A stretch of DNA of 45,706 bases from Anaerofilum faecale (GTDB taxonomy: Bacteria > Bacillota > Clostridia > Oscillospirales > Ruminococcaceae): positions 1 through 45,706 of the forward strand of contig DXFV01000041.1 of NCBI GenBank assembly GCA_019114265.1, in the 5' to 3' direction. The notes beneath the pieces are model-generated. The model worked only from the letters and a program-made list of their open reading frames with translations. It was not told where the DNA came from and did not search any database. Both the position numbers and the translations under genes were made by a program. Positions 34,184-41,407 of this stretch are shown piece by piece; within the stretch, counting starts at the first letter, position 1; each line of letters starts with the position of its first letter.

Positions 34184-35260
34184 TCAGCCCAGGCAGATGC
34201 CCATGCGGCGGGCGACGGTGATCATGTCGCAGCCCTCGGGCACCAGGCGGGTCTTGCCGGCCACGTCCTCCAGCTTGTTCTCGGTGACGGCGTGGTTCTT
34301 CATGGCCACGGCCACGCCGTAGCGCTCGTTCTCCACCAGCTTTGCGGCGTGTGCGCCGAACTGGGTGGACAGCACGCGGTCGTAGGCGGAGGGGCTGCCG
34401 CCGCGCTGCATATGGCCGGGCACACACACGCGGGTCTCGAAGCCGGTGGCGGCCTCGATCTGGCGGGCGATGCGGGCGGTGGCGGTGGTGTCGCCTGCCT
34501 TGGCGCGGCGGGCGGTCCACTCCTTGCGCTTCATGCGGGCCTCCTCGGTGTCGAAGGCGCCCTCGGCCACCGCCAGGATGGAGAAGGTCTTGCCCTGTTT
34601 GGCGCGCTTTTCCACGGCGGCGATGACGTTGTTGATGTCGTAGGGCAGCTCGGGCAGCAGGATGATGTCGGCGCCGCCCGCGATGCCGCTGTACAGGGTG
34701 AGCCAGCCGGCCTTGTTGCCCATGATCTCGATCACCATCACGCGGCGGTGGCTGGAGGCGGTGGTGTGGATGCGGTCGATCACCTCGGTGGCGATGTCCA
34801 CGGCGGTGTGGAAGCCGAAGGTGACGTCGGTGCCCCAGATGTCGTTGTCGATGGTCTTGGGCAGGCCGATGATGTTCAGGCCCTCCTGGTGCAGCAGGTT
34901 CGCGGTCTTGTGGGTGCCGTTGCCGCCCAGGCACAAGAGGCAGTCCAGCTTCATCTCCTTATAGTTTTCCTTCATGGCGGCCACCTTGTCCACATTGTCC
35001 TCGCCCACCACGCGCATGAGCTTGAAGGGGGTGCGCTTGGTGCCCAGGATGGTACCGCCGCGGGTGAGGATGCCGGAGAATTCGTGGGGCTGCATCACCC
35101 GCCACTCGCCGTTGATGAGGCCGGAATAGCCGTTGGCGATGCCCACGATCTCCACATCGTCGCCCATGCGCTCGTACAGGGCTTTGGCCGCGCCGCGGAT
35201 GGTTGCGTTCAGGCCGGGGCAGTCGCCGCCGGAGGTCAGGATTCCTACACGTCTTTTCAT
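34184..35260 (-). CDS. pfkA: 6-phosphofructokinase, ATP-type residue pattern
   Basis: This is a 358-residue PfkA-superfamily enzyme. It has VGILTSGGDCPGLNATIRG, the donor loop LGGNGTHKTA with Gly115 (ATP-type), PKTIDNDIWGTD with Lys135, VMVIEIMGNKAGWL and PGHMQRGGSPSAYDR. Gly plus Lys is the pattern of group III enzymes that use ATP. It phosphorylates fructose 6-phosphate in glycolysis. The start at 35258-35260 follows GGAGGAGCAACG; its promoter is at 35315-35343 and its leader contains a CCCTCCC / GGGGAGGG hairpin. It is the second phosphofructokinase in the window. Confidence 0.93.
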   Translation of the reverse strand: MKRRVGILTSGGDCPGLNATIRGAAKALYERMGDDVEIVGIANGYSGLINGEWRVMQPHEFSGILTRGGTILGTKRTPFKLMRVVGEDNVDKVAAMKENYKEMKLDCLLCLGGNGTHKTANLLHQEGLNIIGLPKTIDNDIWGTDVTFGFHTAVDIATEVIDRIHTTASSHRRVMVIEIMGNKAGWLTLYSGIAGGADIILLPELPYDINNVIAAVEKRAKQGKTFSILAVAEGAFDTEEARMKRKEWTARRAKAGDTTATARIARQIEAATGFETRVCVPGHMQRGGSPSAYDRVLSTQFGAHAAKLVENERYGVAVAMKNHAVTENKLEDVAGKTRLVPEGCDMITVARRMGICLG

Positions 35261-35314
35261 CGTTGCTCCTCCATTTCCGCCCTCCCCGCTCCCGGGAGGG
35301 TATACTATAAAATA

Positions 35315-35343
35315 AGAGTATTCTTCTTATGGCTCTTTGTCAA
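35315..35343 (-). promoter_or_regulatory. Promoter of pfkA
   Basis: The minus strand has TTGACA (35343-35338) and TACTCT (35320-35315), 17 bases apart. Confidence 0.7.
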
Positions 35344-35402
35344 GAAAAGGCGCGGCCATACACCCCCGCCGAAAAATTTTTTTATTTTTTTGAAAATACC
35401 TG

Positions 35403-35431
35403 TTGACAAATGGCCCAAGGGTGGATATAAT
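35403..35431 (+). promoter_or_regulatory. Promoter of the tRNA-Gln gene
   Basis: TTGACA at 35403-35408 and TATAAT at 35426-35431 are 17 bases apart. Confidence 0.9.
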
Positions 35432-35473
35432 ATAAAGCGCGGTAAGGACAGCGCACCGCAAACAACACAGCAA

Positions 35474-35547
35474 TGGGGAATTGTGTAAGGGTAGCACGAC
35501 AGACTCTGACTCTGTTTGTGAGGGTTCGAATCCTTCTTCCCCAACCA
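35474..35547 (+). tRNA. tRNA-Gln (anticodon CTG)
   Basis: This is a 74-base cloverleaf with encoded CCA. The acceptor strands are TGGGGAA / TTCCCCA, the anticodon stem is ACAGA/TCTGT with loop CTCTGAC, and the T-arm contains GGTTCGAATCC. Confidence 0.93.
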
Positions 35548-35549
35548 TG

Positions 35550-35579
35550 ATGGCAGCAGCAAACCGCTGCTGCCATTTT
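35550..35579 (+). terminator. Hairpin between tRNA-Gln and tRNA-Pro
   Basis: GGCAGCAGC-GGTTTG-like loop-GCTGCTGCC is followed by ATTTTC. It is a plausible terminator or processing signal. Confidence 0.65.
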
Positions 35580-35584
35580 CATAC

Positions 35585-35660
35585 CGGGGTATAGCGCAGT
35601 TGGTAGCGCGCTGCGTTCGGGACGCAGAGGCCGAGAGTTCGAGTCTCTCTACTCCGACCA
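35585..35660 (+). tRNA. tRNA-Pro (anticodon CGG)
   Basis: This is a 76-base cloverleaf with encoded CCA. The acceptor strands are CGGGGTA / TACTCCG, the anticodon stem is CTGCG/CGCAG with loop TTCGGGA, and the T-arm is GAGAG-TTCGAGT-CTCTC. Confidence 0.94.
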
Positions 35661-35662
35661 GA

Positions 35663-35694
35663 AAGCACCGATCTACAGGATCGGTGCTTTTTTG
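35663..35694 (+). terminator. Terminator of tRNA-Pro
   Basis: AAGCACCGAT / ATCGGTGCTT is followed by a T-run. Confidence 0.9.
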
Positions 35695-35795
35695 TTTTGT
35701 GCACCGCATCTATGGTTTTCGCAGAGAGACTCGAACTCATCGCCGCCAGGCGATTTCAGATCCCTCGCCCTCGATCCTGCGCAAAGCGCGCAGGA

Positions 35796-35820
35796 TCGAG
35801 TCTCTCTACTCCGACCAGAA
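35796..35820 (+). repeat. Direct duplicate of the tRNA-Pro 3' end (candidate attachment site)
   Basis: The 25 bases here are identical to 35639-35663, which covers the 3' part of the T-arm, acceptor strand and CCA of tRNA-Pro. A 15-base inverted copy of the T-arm lies at 35723-35737. A perfect hairpin (GATCCTGCGC-AAA-GCGCGCAGGATC, about 35773-35797) abuts the duplicate, and a further terminator follows. Confidence 0.8.
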
Positions 35821-35823
35821 CAA

Positions 35824-35867
35824 AACAACGGCACTTCGTTAAAAATACGAAGTGCCGTTGTTTTTTT
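35824..35867 (+). terminator. Terminator after the tRNA-Pro duplicate
   Basis: The 16-bp stem AACAACGGCACTTCGT and its complement enclose TAAAAAT; a long T-run follows. Confidence 0.88.
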
Positions 35868-35906
35868 GTGTTTTGTGTTGTGCTTTTCAGCGTGCCTTAT
35901 GGCGTT

Positions 35907-36455
35907 TTATGGCGTAGCAATTGCAGAGTAACTGCAGAGTACCGCCGCGCCCGCCATGATGGTGGAATAGCTGGAACCGTTGCTCATCTGGAACTTCTGA
36001 AGCCCGACGGGGATGGTGTACATGAAGTCGCGGCTCAGATATGTCTTGGGATTGATGTAGTCGTTCCAGTTGCTGGTGAATTGCAGAAGCGTGACCGTCA
36101 GCAAAGTGGGCTTGATCTGAGGAAGTATGATCTGCCCGAACACACGGAACTGGCTGGCTCCGTCTATGATAGCCGATTCAGACAGCGACCGCGGCACCGA
36201 CATGAATGCCTGACGCATCAGGAATACGCTGAACACTTCAAACATGGCCGGAAGGATCAGCGCAGAATGCGTGTTGGACATGTGCAGCGTCTGGAACAGC
36301 AGGTATTTCGGAACCAGGAGCACCTGGTTCGGAACCATCATCGTGGCAAGATAATAGGGCAGGCGCACCTTCAGCTGAAAGCCGGTGCACTCTCCCTTTT
36401 CATCATAGAGATTGCCGAAGCCCTCTTCGCAAATAATGTATTTTTCAAATAACAC
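35907..36455 (-). pseudogene. Chimeric ORF: N-terminus of a DUF6379-like protein joined to a truncated sugar ABC permease
   Basis: The reading frame from GTG 36455 (after AAAGGAG) encodes 182 residues. Residues 1-35, with FEKYIICEEGFGNLYDEKGE and FQLKVRLPYY, look like the start of a DUF6379 protein (C-glycoside deglycosidase beta-subunit-like). From about residue 36 it is a MalG/UgpE-type permease lacking its first helices: MMVPNQVLLVPKYLLF, then the EAA loop SLSESAIIDGASQFRVFGQIILPQIKP and WNDYINPKTYL. The permease end is also lost: after GAAVLC the frame runs into unrelated codons at an 11-base-spaced TACTCTGCA repeat and stops. A deletion fusing two genes of one operon explains it. The permease part is secure; the DUF6379 part is a recognition by eye. 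Confidence 0.65.
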
Positions 36456-36604
36456 CCTGTTTGCGCTCCTTTCTGCCAATGTACTCTCTGTAAGCGGCCG
36501 CTGTACAGGTTCCTTGTCTTTATTTTGCACCCTGTGCCGTTTGTTTTCATCCGCGCCCTGCGCAATCCGGAAAGGATTTCCGCAAGCGGTTTCGGCACGT
36601 GAAA

Positions 36605-36628
36605 TTTGTTGCGCTTTGCCGCAACAAA
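36605..36628. promoter_or_regulatory. Palindromic candidate operator before the rpiR-type gene
   Basis: A perfect 9-base inverted repeat TTTGTTGCG / CGCAACAAA has a 6-base spacer and lies 7 bases before the AAAAGGAG site. It is in the divergent control region of the regulator and the broken transporter gene. Confidence 0.6.
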
Positions 36629-36646
36629 CCAAAAAGGAGTTGGACC

Positions 36647-37438
36647 ATGGACATTCTGACAAAGCTGATCTGCGTATACAACAACAAAAGCGAGAGCGCC
36701 AACGGCGCTCTCGCCAAGCAGTTTCTCATGCATTTGAATGAGATCCCCCGCCTATCGATCTATGAGCTTGCAGACCTGTGCTATACCTCCACCACGGCCA
36801 TCAGCCGATTTGTGCGCAGGTTGGAATACGAAAATTTCCACCAGTTCAAGAGCGTGCTTTCCGCAACGCTGAATTACTATCCGCAGTACAACAGAAAAAT
36901 GCCGCTTTTCAAAGCGGAACCGCAGGAGGGGATGATCGCGTGTTATACCAATCTGCTGTGCAGCCAGCTGCAGAATTTTTCGCAGCGCATCCCGCTGGAA
37001 ATGCTGGACCGGTTCGTCCAAGAGATCGCCCGGGCAGACCAGCTGATCCTTGTCTCCCCGGCTTCGTTCGGATTTGAAGCATTCCAGTACGACCTTGCGG
37101 TTCACGGAAAGCGCACGCTGTTTTCGGACAATCTGACCGATTCTTTCCAGGATCTCCGGCAGGCAGGGAGCAGCAGCTTCCTCCTCTTTCTTCTCACAGC
37201 GGAACGGGAATCGCGAAGAATGGAAACGCTTTTGCACGCAGCGAAGGAACGCGGGGCCGTGATCGGCATCGTTTCACGCGAGCAGTTCAACCTGCCGGGA
37301 CGGTATACGGATCTGCGGATCTCGTATGAGAGCACAGGGACCGATATGGACGACCGCCTGCTGGCATACTGGATGGATCTTCTGATCATCCGGTACCGGC
37401 AGTGGTTTATCGACGGACACGGGCAGCCGGGGAAATAG
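36647..37438 (+). CDS. RpiR/MurR family transcriptional regulator
   Basis: This is a 263-residue protein. The N-terminal helix-turn-helix reads LSIYELADLCYTSTTAISRFVRRLEYENFHQFK, and the C-terminal half is a SIS-like sugar-phosphate-binding domain (ADQLILVSPASFGFEA, GSSSFLLFLLTAERESRRM, AKERGAVIGIVS). Such regulators answer to phosphosugars and control divergent sugar operons. Here the divergent operon survives only as a chimeric fragment, so the regulator may be orphaned. The ATG at 36647 follows AAAAAGGAG. Base composition is visibly less GC-rich than in flanking genes, which suggests acquisition. Confidence 0.85.
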   Translation: MDILTKLICVYNNKSESANGALAKQFLMHLNEIPRLSIYELADLCYTSTTAISRFVRRLEYENFHQFKSVLSATLNYYPQYNRKMPLFKAEPQEGMIACYTNLLCSQLQNFSQRIPLEMLDRFVQEIARADQLILVSPASFGFEAFQYDLAVHGKRTLFSDNLTDSFQDLRQAGSSSFLLFLLTAERESRRMETLLHAAKERGAVIGIVSREQFNLPGRYTDLRISYESTGTDMDDRLLAYWMDLLIIRYRQWFIDGHGQPGK

Positions 37439-37507
37439 TCTCCGGAGCATGCGCCGAAGCGGACGCGGAAATACGGCCTGCCGCATCCGGCGAACAATGC
37501 GGCCGCG

Positions 37508-37777
37508 TCACCGCAGCAGATCCTGCTGGTCGGGATGCTGGCTGAACCACTTCTGCGCATAGCTGCAGGTGGCCACCGCCTTGCGGCCGGTGGCGCGCAG
37601 GGCGTCGGCGGTGTGCTGCATCAGCTGACCGGCCACCCCCTGGCCCCGCAGCACGGGGTCCACGAAGGTGTGGTCGATGTTCACCACGCCCTCTTCAAAG
37701 GCGGGGAAGGTGATCTCGGCCAGGGTCTGGCCGTCCTGCTGGTAGATGATTCGGTTTTCTTCGGTGATGAACGGCAT
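37508..37777 (-). CDS. Small GNAT-like N-acetyltransferase
   Basis: This 89-residue protein contains ITFPAFEEGVVNIDHTFVDP and the acetyl-CoA-binding GQGVAGQLMQHTADALRATGRK, then CSYAQKWFSQHPD. This matches the short YidJ/YjdJ-like Gcn5-related family (about 90 residues). The substrate is unknown. It follows the 57-residue gene by 13 bases, with GAAAGGAGCG before its ATG, so they form an operon. Confidence 0.85.
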   Translation of the reverse strand: MPFITEENRIIYQQDGQTLAEITFPAFEEGVVNIDHTFVDPVLRGQGVAGQLMQHTADALRATGRKAVATCSYAQKWFSQHPDQQDLLR

Positions 37778-37790
37778 ATGTGCGCTCCTT

Positions 37791-37964
37791 TCAAATAATC
37801 GTATATTCCAGATTGTGGTACAACAGCCGGGTGCCTTCGTCGATCTCCATCGGAAGCAGGAACCGGGCCACCGGGTTCAGCCCCTCCACTTCCTTGTCCA
37901 GCCGTTTCAGGTGGGCGTAATCGCCGTCGATCAGCACCACCTCATACTCGGCGTCCTCCAGCAT
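37791..37964 (-). CDS. Small conserved-looking protein of unknown function
   Basis: This 57-residue acidic protein (MLEDAEYEVVLIDGDYAHLK..., ending LYHNLEYTII) has no membrane segment. It has a fine AAAGGAGG site eight bases before the ATG and a promoter at 37998-38026 (TTGTGC / TATACT, 17 apart). The LLPMEIDEGTRLLYHN stretch resembles short proteins often seen in Clostridia, but I cannot name a family. It is cotranscribed with the acetyltransferase. Confidence 0.65.
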   Translation of the reverse strand: MLEDAEYEVVLIDGDYAHLKRLDKEVEGLNPVARFLLPMEIDEGTRLLYHNLEYTII

Positions 37965-38098
37965 GCGGAGCACCTCCTTTTGCTTTCGTTTCCCTACAGT
38001 ATACCCGAAAATGCCCCGCCGCACAAGGTGCGGATGACTTTTGGGGCGGGATGTGGTACAATTGACTCATCATTTCCCCTGAGAGGAGCGTGGTTGTC

Positions 38099-39193
38099 AT
38101 GACCATCGAGCTGCATCGCCGCCCTGCCTGTTTGCGGGAGGCCTTCATGCTGTATTTCCGCCGCAATCGCCCGCTGATCGCCCTGCGGGTGCTGCTGGGC
38201 TTTCTGGCGTTCGCCATCCTGCTGCTCAGCTTTGTCCTGCTTTCGCTGGAGGGCCTGATGTGGGGCGCCGGCCTTGGGCAGATTTTGGCGGTGTACCCCC
38301 GCTTCCTGGTGAACGAGGGATACCTCGGCGCGCTGCTGCCGGTCGCGGTGATGCTGGTGCTCCTCTCGCCGCGGGTGCTGGGATGGATCGCCGGCGCGCT
38401 GGCCGGGCGCCGCGGCGCCGACAGCACGCTGGTGCTGTCCGACCTGCGGATGGTGCTCTACCGCCCCGACGGCCAGTACGGCGTCTACTACTACAGCGAC
38501 GTCACCGGCGTGGCCGCCAGCCGTCACACCATCACGGTGTTCCTGGGCGGCAATGTGCTGCTCCCGGTGCCGGTGGCCGACCTCACCCCGGAACAGGCCG
38601 ACCTGCTCATCGCGCTGTGCAGCCGCCGCATCGCCCCGCCCGAGCGCCCGCTCCCCGTGCCGGTGCAGCCGCACGACGGCGCCGTCTGGGAAGGTTCAGT
38701 GGACCTCACCGTCCCCGATCTCGCCAGCGCGCTGTGGGCCAGCCAGCGCAGCGGCCGCACCCCCCTCACCCACACCTACGGCGTGCTGGGCGCGCTGTTC
38801 GCGGCGGCGGGCGTGTGGCTGACCGTGACGGGCGATCCCGTCACCGGCATCGCGCTGGCGCTGCTGGGCGCGGTGGTGATCGTGCTGGCCGCGCTGGCCT
38901 GGCAGTATCCCTTCTGGCTGCGCCGCGCGCGGCGTCTGTGTGTCCACCCGCTGGTGCTGCGCGGATATTCCGGCCAGGTGTGGATGGACGAAAACGGCCT
39001 GTCCCGCGAGGGACCCGGCGGGCTGCAGCGCTGGCAGTGGAGCGAGATCACCGACATCCTCTCCTGGCGGGGCGGCATCCTGCTGTACAGCCGCCGCCGC
39101 TTTGCGGTGTTCCTGCCCGCCCGCTGCTTCGAGAGCCAGCAGCAGCTGGACGAGCTGGCTGCCTGGGTGCGCCGCACCGCGCATCTGCGCTGA
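38099..39193 (+). CDS. Membrane protein with two YcxB-like segments
   Basis: This is a 364-residue protein with two pairs of hydrophobic helices (about residues 28-60 and 74-95; then 218-265). Each pair is followed by a beta-rich segment of YcxB type: LVLSDLRMVLYRPDGQYGVY.. with SRHTITVFLGG, and VWMDENGLSREGPG.. with WSEITDILSWRGGILLY and FAVFLPARCF. It looks like an internal duplication of the helix-pair plus YcxB module. Its function is unknown. The ATG follows GAGAGGAGC; a GTG nine bases earlier is possible. Confidence 0.75.
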   Translation: MTIELHRRPACLREAFMLYFRRNRPLIALRVLLGFLAFAILLLSFVLLSLEGLMWGAGLGQILAVYPRFLVNEGYLGALLPVAVMLVLLSPRVLGWIAGALAGRRGADSTLVLSDLRMVLYRPDGQYGVYYYSDVTGVAASRHTITVFLGGNVLLPVPVADLTPEQADLLIALCSRRIAPPERPLPVPVQPHDGAVWEGSVDLTVPDLASALWASQRSGRTPLTHTYGVLGALFAAAGVWLTVTGDPVTGIALALLGAVVIVLAALAWQYPFWLRRARRLCVHPLVLRGYSGQVWMDENGLSREGPGGLQRWQWSEITDILSWRGGILLYSRRRFAVFLPARCFESQQQLDELAAWVRRTAHLR

Positions 39194-39196
39194 ACG

Positions 39197-39241
39197 AAAA
39201 ACCTCCGCCTGTCTGTGTGTGCAGACAGGCGGAGGTTTTTT
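39197..39241. terminator. Bidirectional terminator
   Basis: AAAAACCTCCGCCTGTCT and its complement, with an 8-base loop, lie between convergent genes. Confidence 0.9.
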
Positions 39242-39254
39242 GCATCGCTCTGCA

Positions 39255-39563
39255 TCAGCCCAGCTGATCCAGCGTGGCCAGCAGGGCAGCCTTTTCGCCG
39301 CCAAAGCGCTTGTTCAGCACCCACTGCAGTTCGGCCTGCTGCACCTGCTCCTTGCTCACGAGCGGCACGATCTCGAAACCGGGCTCGTCGCGGCGAAGCA
39401 CCTTTTTCTCGATCAGGCGTTTGATCACGGTGTAGGTGGTGTTTTTCTTCCAGCCCAGCTCCTGCAAAGCAAAGGCGGCCGCCTGGCTGGCGCTGGTGGG
39501 CTGGTTGGCCCACACAAAACACATCAGGTTCCACTCCGCGTCAAATAATTTGGTTGTCTCCAT
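39255..39563 (-). CDS. BlaI/MecI/CopY family transcriptional repressor
   Basis: This 102-residue winged helix starts TKLFDAEWNLMCFVW and has ASQAAAFALQELGWKKNTTYTVIKRLIEKKVLRRDE, the BlaI-type DNA-binding domain, followed by a short dimerisation tail slightly shorter than usual (120-130). No BlaR1-like sensor protease lies nearby. It is divergent from the ATP synthase operon, with promoters at 39665-39693 and 39814-39843. Its target could be itself, the ATP synthase operon or distant genes; only the family is firm. Confidence 0.85.
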   Translation of the reverse strand: METTKLFDAEWNLMCFVWANQPTSASQAAAFALQELGWKKNTTYTVIKRLIEKKVLRRDEPGFEIVPLVSKEQVQQAELQWVLNKRFGGEKAALLATLDQLG

Positions 39564-39905
39564 TGTGCTGTTTCCTCTCAAATCTCTGAATTTCCTTGCA
39601 GCCGCAGGCTGCCTTGTCCACGGTAACCTGCCTCGTACCGCCACAAAAATTATCAATTAGCTTCATTTTAACATCTTATTCGGCGTAATTCAATAGTTTT
39701 TTGCCAAAACACCGACATTTTCGGCCAACCTTTCCCACAACCTGTGCGCCCGGAAAGACGGGATGTACTTTTTGCCGGTTTTGTGTTTATTTCACAGAAT
39801 TTTTATACAGATATTGAAGATCCTGTGAACAATGTTGTATAATAGATTTTATAATGCTTCGCGTTTCCTGCTCCGACCGCGGGGCCGGACAAAGGAGGGA
39901 AAGAC
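39564..39905. promoter_or_regulatory. Divergent control region of the blaI-like gene and the ATP synthase operon
   Basis: The minus-strand promoter is TTGAAT (39693-39688) / TAAAAT (39670-39665), spacer 17. The plus-strand promoter is TTGAAG (39814-39819) / TATAAT (39838-39843), spacer 18. The stretch is AT-rich; a GCAGCC-GCA-GGCTGC hairpin lies at about 39599-39613 in the blaI-like leader. No further gene is seen. Confidence 0.7.
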
Positions 39906-40160
39906 ATGTCGGAATGGATGCGCACGCTGCGGTTCCTGTCGTGGCTCACACAGGTCGGCGTGTCGGTGGCGGCGCCGCTGGTGCTGTGCATCGGCGGCGG
40001 GCTGTGGCTGTACCGGCGGTTTGCGCTGGGGCCGTGGGTGATCGTCCTGGCGGTGGTGCTGGGGCTTGGCGGCGCGGCGTGCAGCCTGGCTGCCTTCTTC
40101 CGGGTGGTGCAGCGCGAGGCGGAAAAACCCGGCGGACACCGCGGCAATTTCAACCGCTGA
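39906..40160 (+). CDS. AtpZ-like small membrane protein of the ATP synthase operon
   Basis: This 84-residue protein has two helices (about residues 10-34 and 41-64), including LTQVGVSVAAPLVLCIGGGLWLYRRF, the pattern of AtpZ/AtpI-like proteins placed at the head of ATP synthase operons. AtpZ has been linked to Mg2+/Ca2+ transport with AtpI and to c-ring assembly. The start follows AAAGGAGGGAAAGAC. Assignment is by size, topology and position. Confidence 0.75.
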   Translation: MSEWMRTLRFLSWLTQVGVSVAAPLVLCIGGGLWLYRRFALGPWVIVLAVVLGLGGAACSLAAFFRVVQREAEKPGGHRGNFNR

Positions 40161-40184
40161 GGTCTGCTTTTGGGAGGTGAACGG

Positions 40185-40595
40185 ATGAAACCACAACAGG
40201 CGATCGTGCGGGAAACGCTGCACATCGCTGCCGGCTGCGGCATTCTGTGCGCCGTGATGCTGGTCATCTTTGCCGTGTGCGGGCAGCTGGGGCTTCCCGC
40301 CGTGCTGGGAGCCGTGCTGGGCGGCGGCTGGGCCGTGCTGAATTTCTTTCTCATGGGCCTGAGCGTGCAGAAGGCCGCGGCCGATCCCGCCCGCAGCAAA
40401 CAGATCGTACAGTTCTCGTACAGCATGCGGATGCTGGGCATGGTGGTGGTGCTGATCCTGGGCTTCACGATGCCCTGGCTGCACTGGCTGGCCGTGCTGC
40501 TGCCGCAGCTGTTCCCGCGGGTGACCATCGGGGCGATGCAGGCGATGGGGATGTATAAGCCTGCCCCCGCCCCGTCCGAAGGGGGGGAAGAATAA
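40185..40595 (+). CDS. atpI: ATP synthase accessory protein I
   Basis: This is a 136-residue protein with four helices (GCGILCAVMLVIFAVCGQL; LGAVLGGGWAVLNFFLMGLS; MRMLGMVVVLILGF; WLAVLLPQLFPRVTI). The AVLNFFLMGLSVQKA segment is typical of the AtpI/subunit I family. It precedes atpB by 3 bases and helps c-ring assembly in related bacteria. The ATG at 40185 follows GGGAGGTG. Confidence 0.82.
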   Translation: MKPQQAIVRETLHIAAGCGILCAVMLVIFAVCGQLGLPAVLGAVLGGGWAVLNFFLMGLSVQKAAADPARSKQIVQFSYSMRMLGMVVVLILGFTMPWLHWLAVLLPQLFPRVTIGAMQAMGMYKPAPAPSEGGEE

Positions 40596-40598
40596 GCA

Positions 40599-41360
40599 AT
40601 GGATGTATCCATCAACGGCTCGCCCATATATTTCACCATTCCGGTGCTGGGCGGCATCAAGATCACGGCCTCGCTGGTGAACACCTGGCTGGTGATGGCG
40701 GTGCTGATCGCGCTGGCCTGGTGGCTGGGGCGCGGGCTGACGGTGCGCAACGTGTCCCGCAAGCAGGTGGTGGCCGAGTATATCGTCACCACCGTGCAGG
40801 GCTTTGTGGACGGCAACATGGGGCCGAAGTTCTCGCATTTCGCGCCCTTCATCGCGGGGCTGTTCAGCCTGTCGGCGCTGTCCAGCCTCATCAGCATGGT
40901 GGACCTGTTCTCCCCCACCGCCGACCTGTCCACCGAAGTGGCCTGGGCGCTTTTGGTGTTCGGCATGATCACCTTCACCAAGATCCGCACCAGCGGCGTT
41001 TTCGGCTACCTCAAGGGCTTCACCCAGCCCGTGCCGGTGCTGACGCCCTTCAACATCATCAGCGAGCTGGCCACTCCCGTGTCGATGGCGTTCCGTCATT
41101 TCGGCAACATCGTCTCGGGCAGCGTCATCAACACGCTGGTCTACGCGGCGCTGGCGCTGGCCTCGCACGGGCTGCTCAGCCTTCTGTTCGGCTGGCTGCC
41201 GGGCGCGGTGGGCGAAGTGGTGCGCGCCATCCCGTTTTTGCAGGTGGGCATCCCGGCGGTGCTGTCGGTGTATTTCGACCTGTTTTCCAGCTTCATGCAG
41301 GCGTTCATCTTCTGTATGCTGACCATGCTGTATATCGCGTCGGCCGCCGAGGAGGACTGA
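40599..41360 (+). CDS. atpB: ATP synthase F0 subunit a
   Basis: This is a 253-residue membrane subunit forming the ion half-channels. The key conserved segment reads PVSMAFRHFGNIVSGSV, with the essential Arg in FRHFGN, and the C-terminal helix AVLSVYFDLFSSFMQAFIFCMLTMLYIASA is typical. The KGFTQPVPVLTPFNIISEL stretch also matches the family. It works against the c-ring encoded next. The ribosome site is weak (GGGGGGAAGAAT), consistent with coupling to atpI. Confidence 0.95.
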   Translation: MDVSINGSPIYFTIPVLGGIKITASLVNTWLVMAVLIALAWWLGRGLTVRNVSRKQVVAEYIVTTVQGFVDGNMGPKFSHFAPFIAGLFSLSALSSLISMVDLFSPTADLSTEVAWALLVFGMITFTKIRTSGVFGYLKGFTQPVPVLTPFNIISELATPVSMAFRHFGNIVSGSVINTLVYAALALASHGLLSLLFGWLPGAVGEVVRAIPFLQVGIPAVLSVYFDLFSSFMQAFIFCMLTMLYIASAAEED

Positions 41361-41407
41361 ACCTGTCTTTTTGAAAAAAACATCCAATATCAGGAGGGAA
41401 ACAAACT

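Noticed and set aside
35697..35760. A possible minus-strand tRNA around the inverted T-arm copy.
   Set aside because: Only a T-arm and a short 3' segment are present. No acceptor 5' strand, D-arm or anticodon arm can be drawn.
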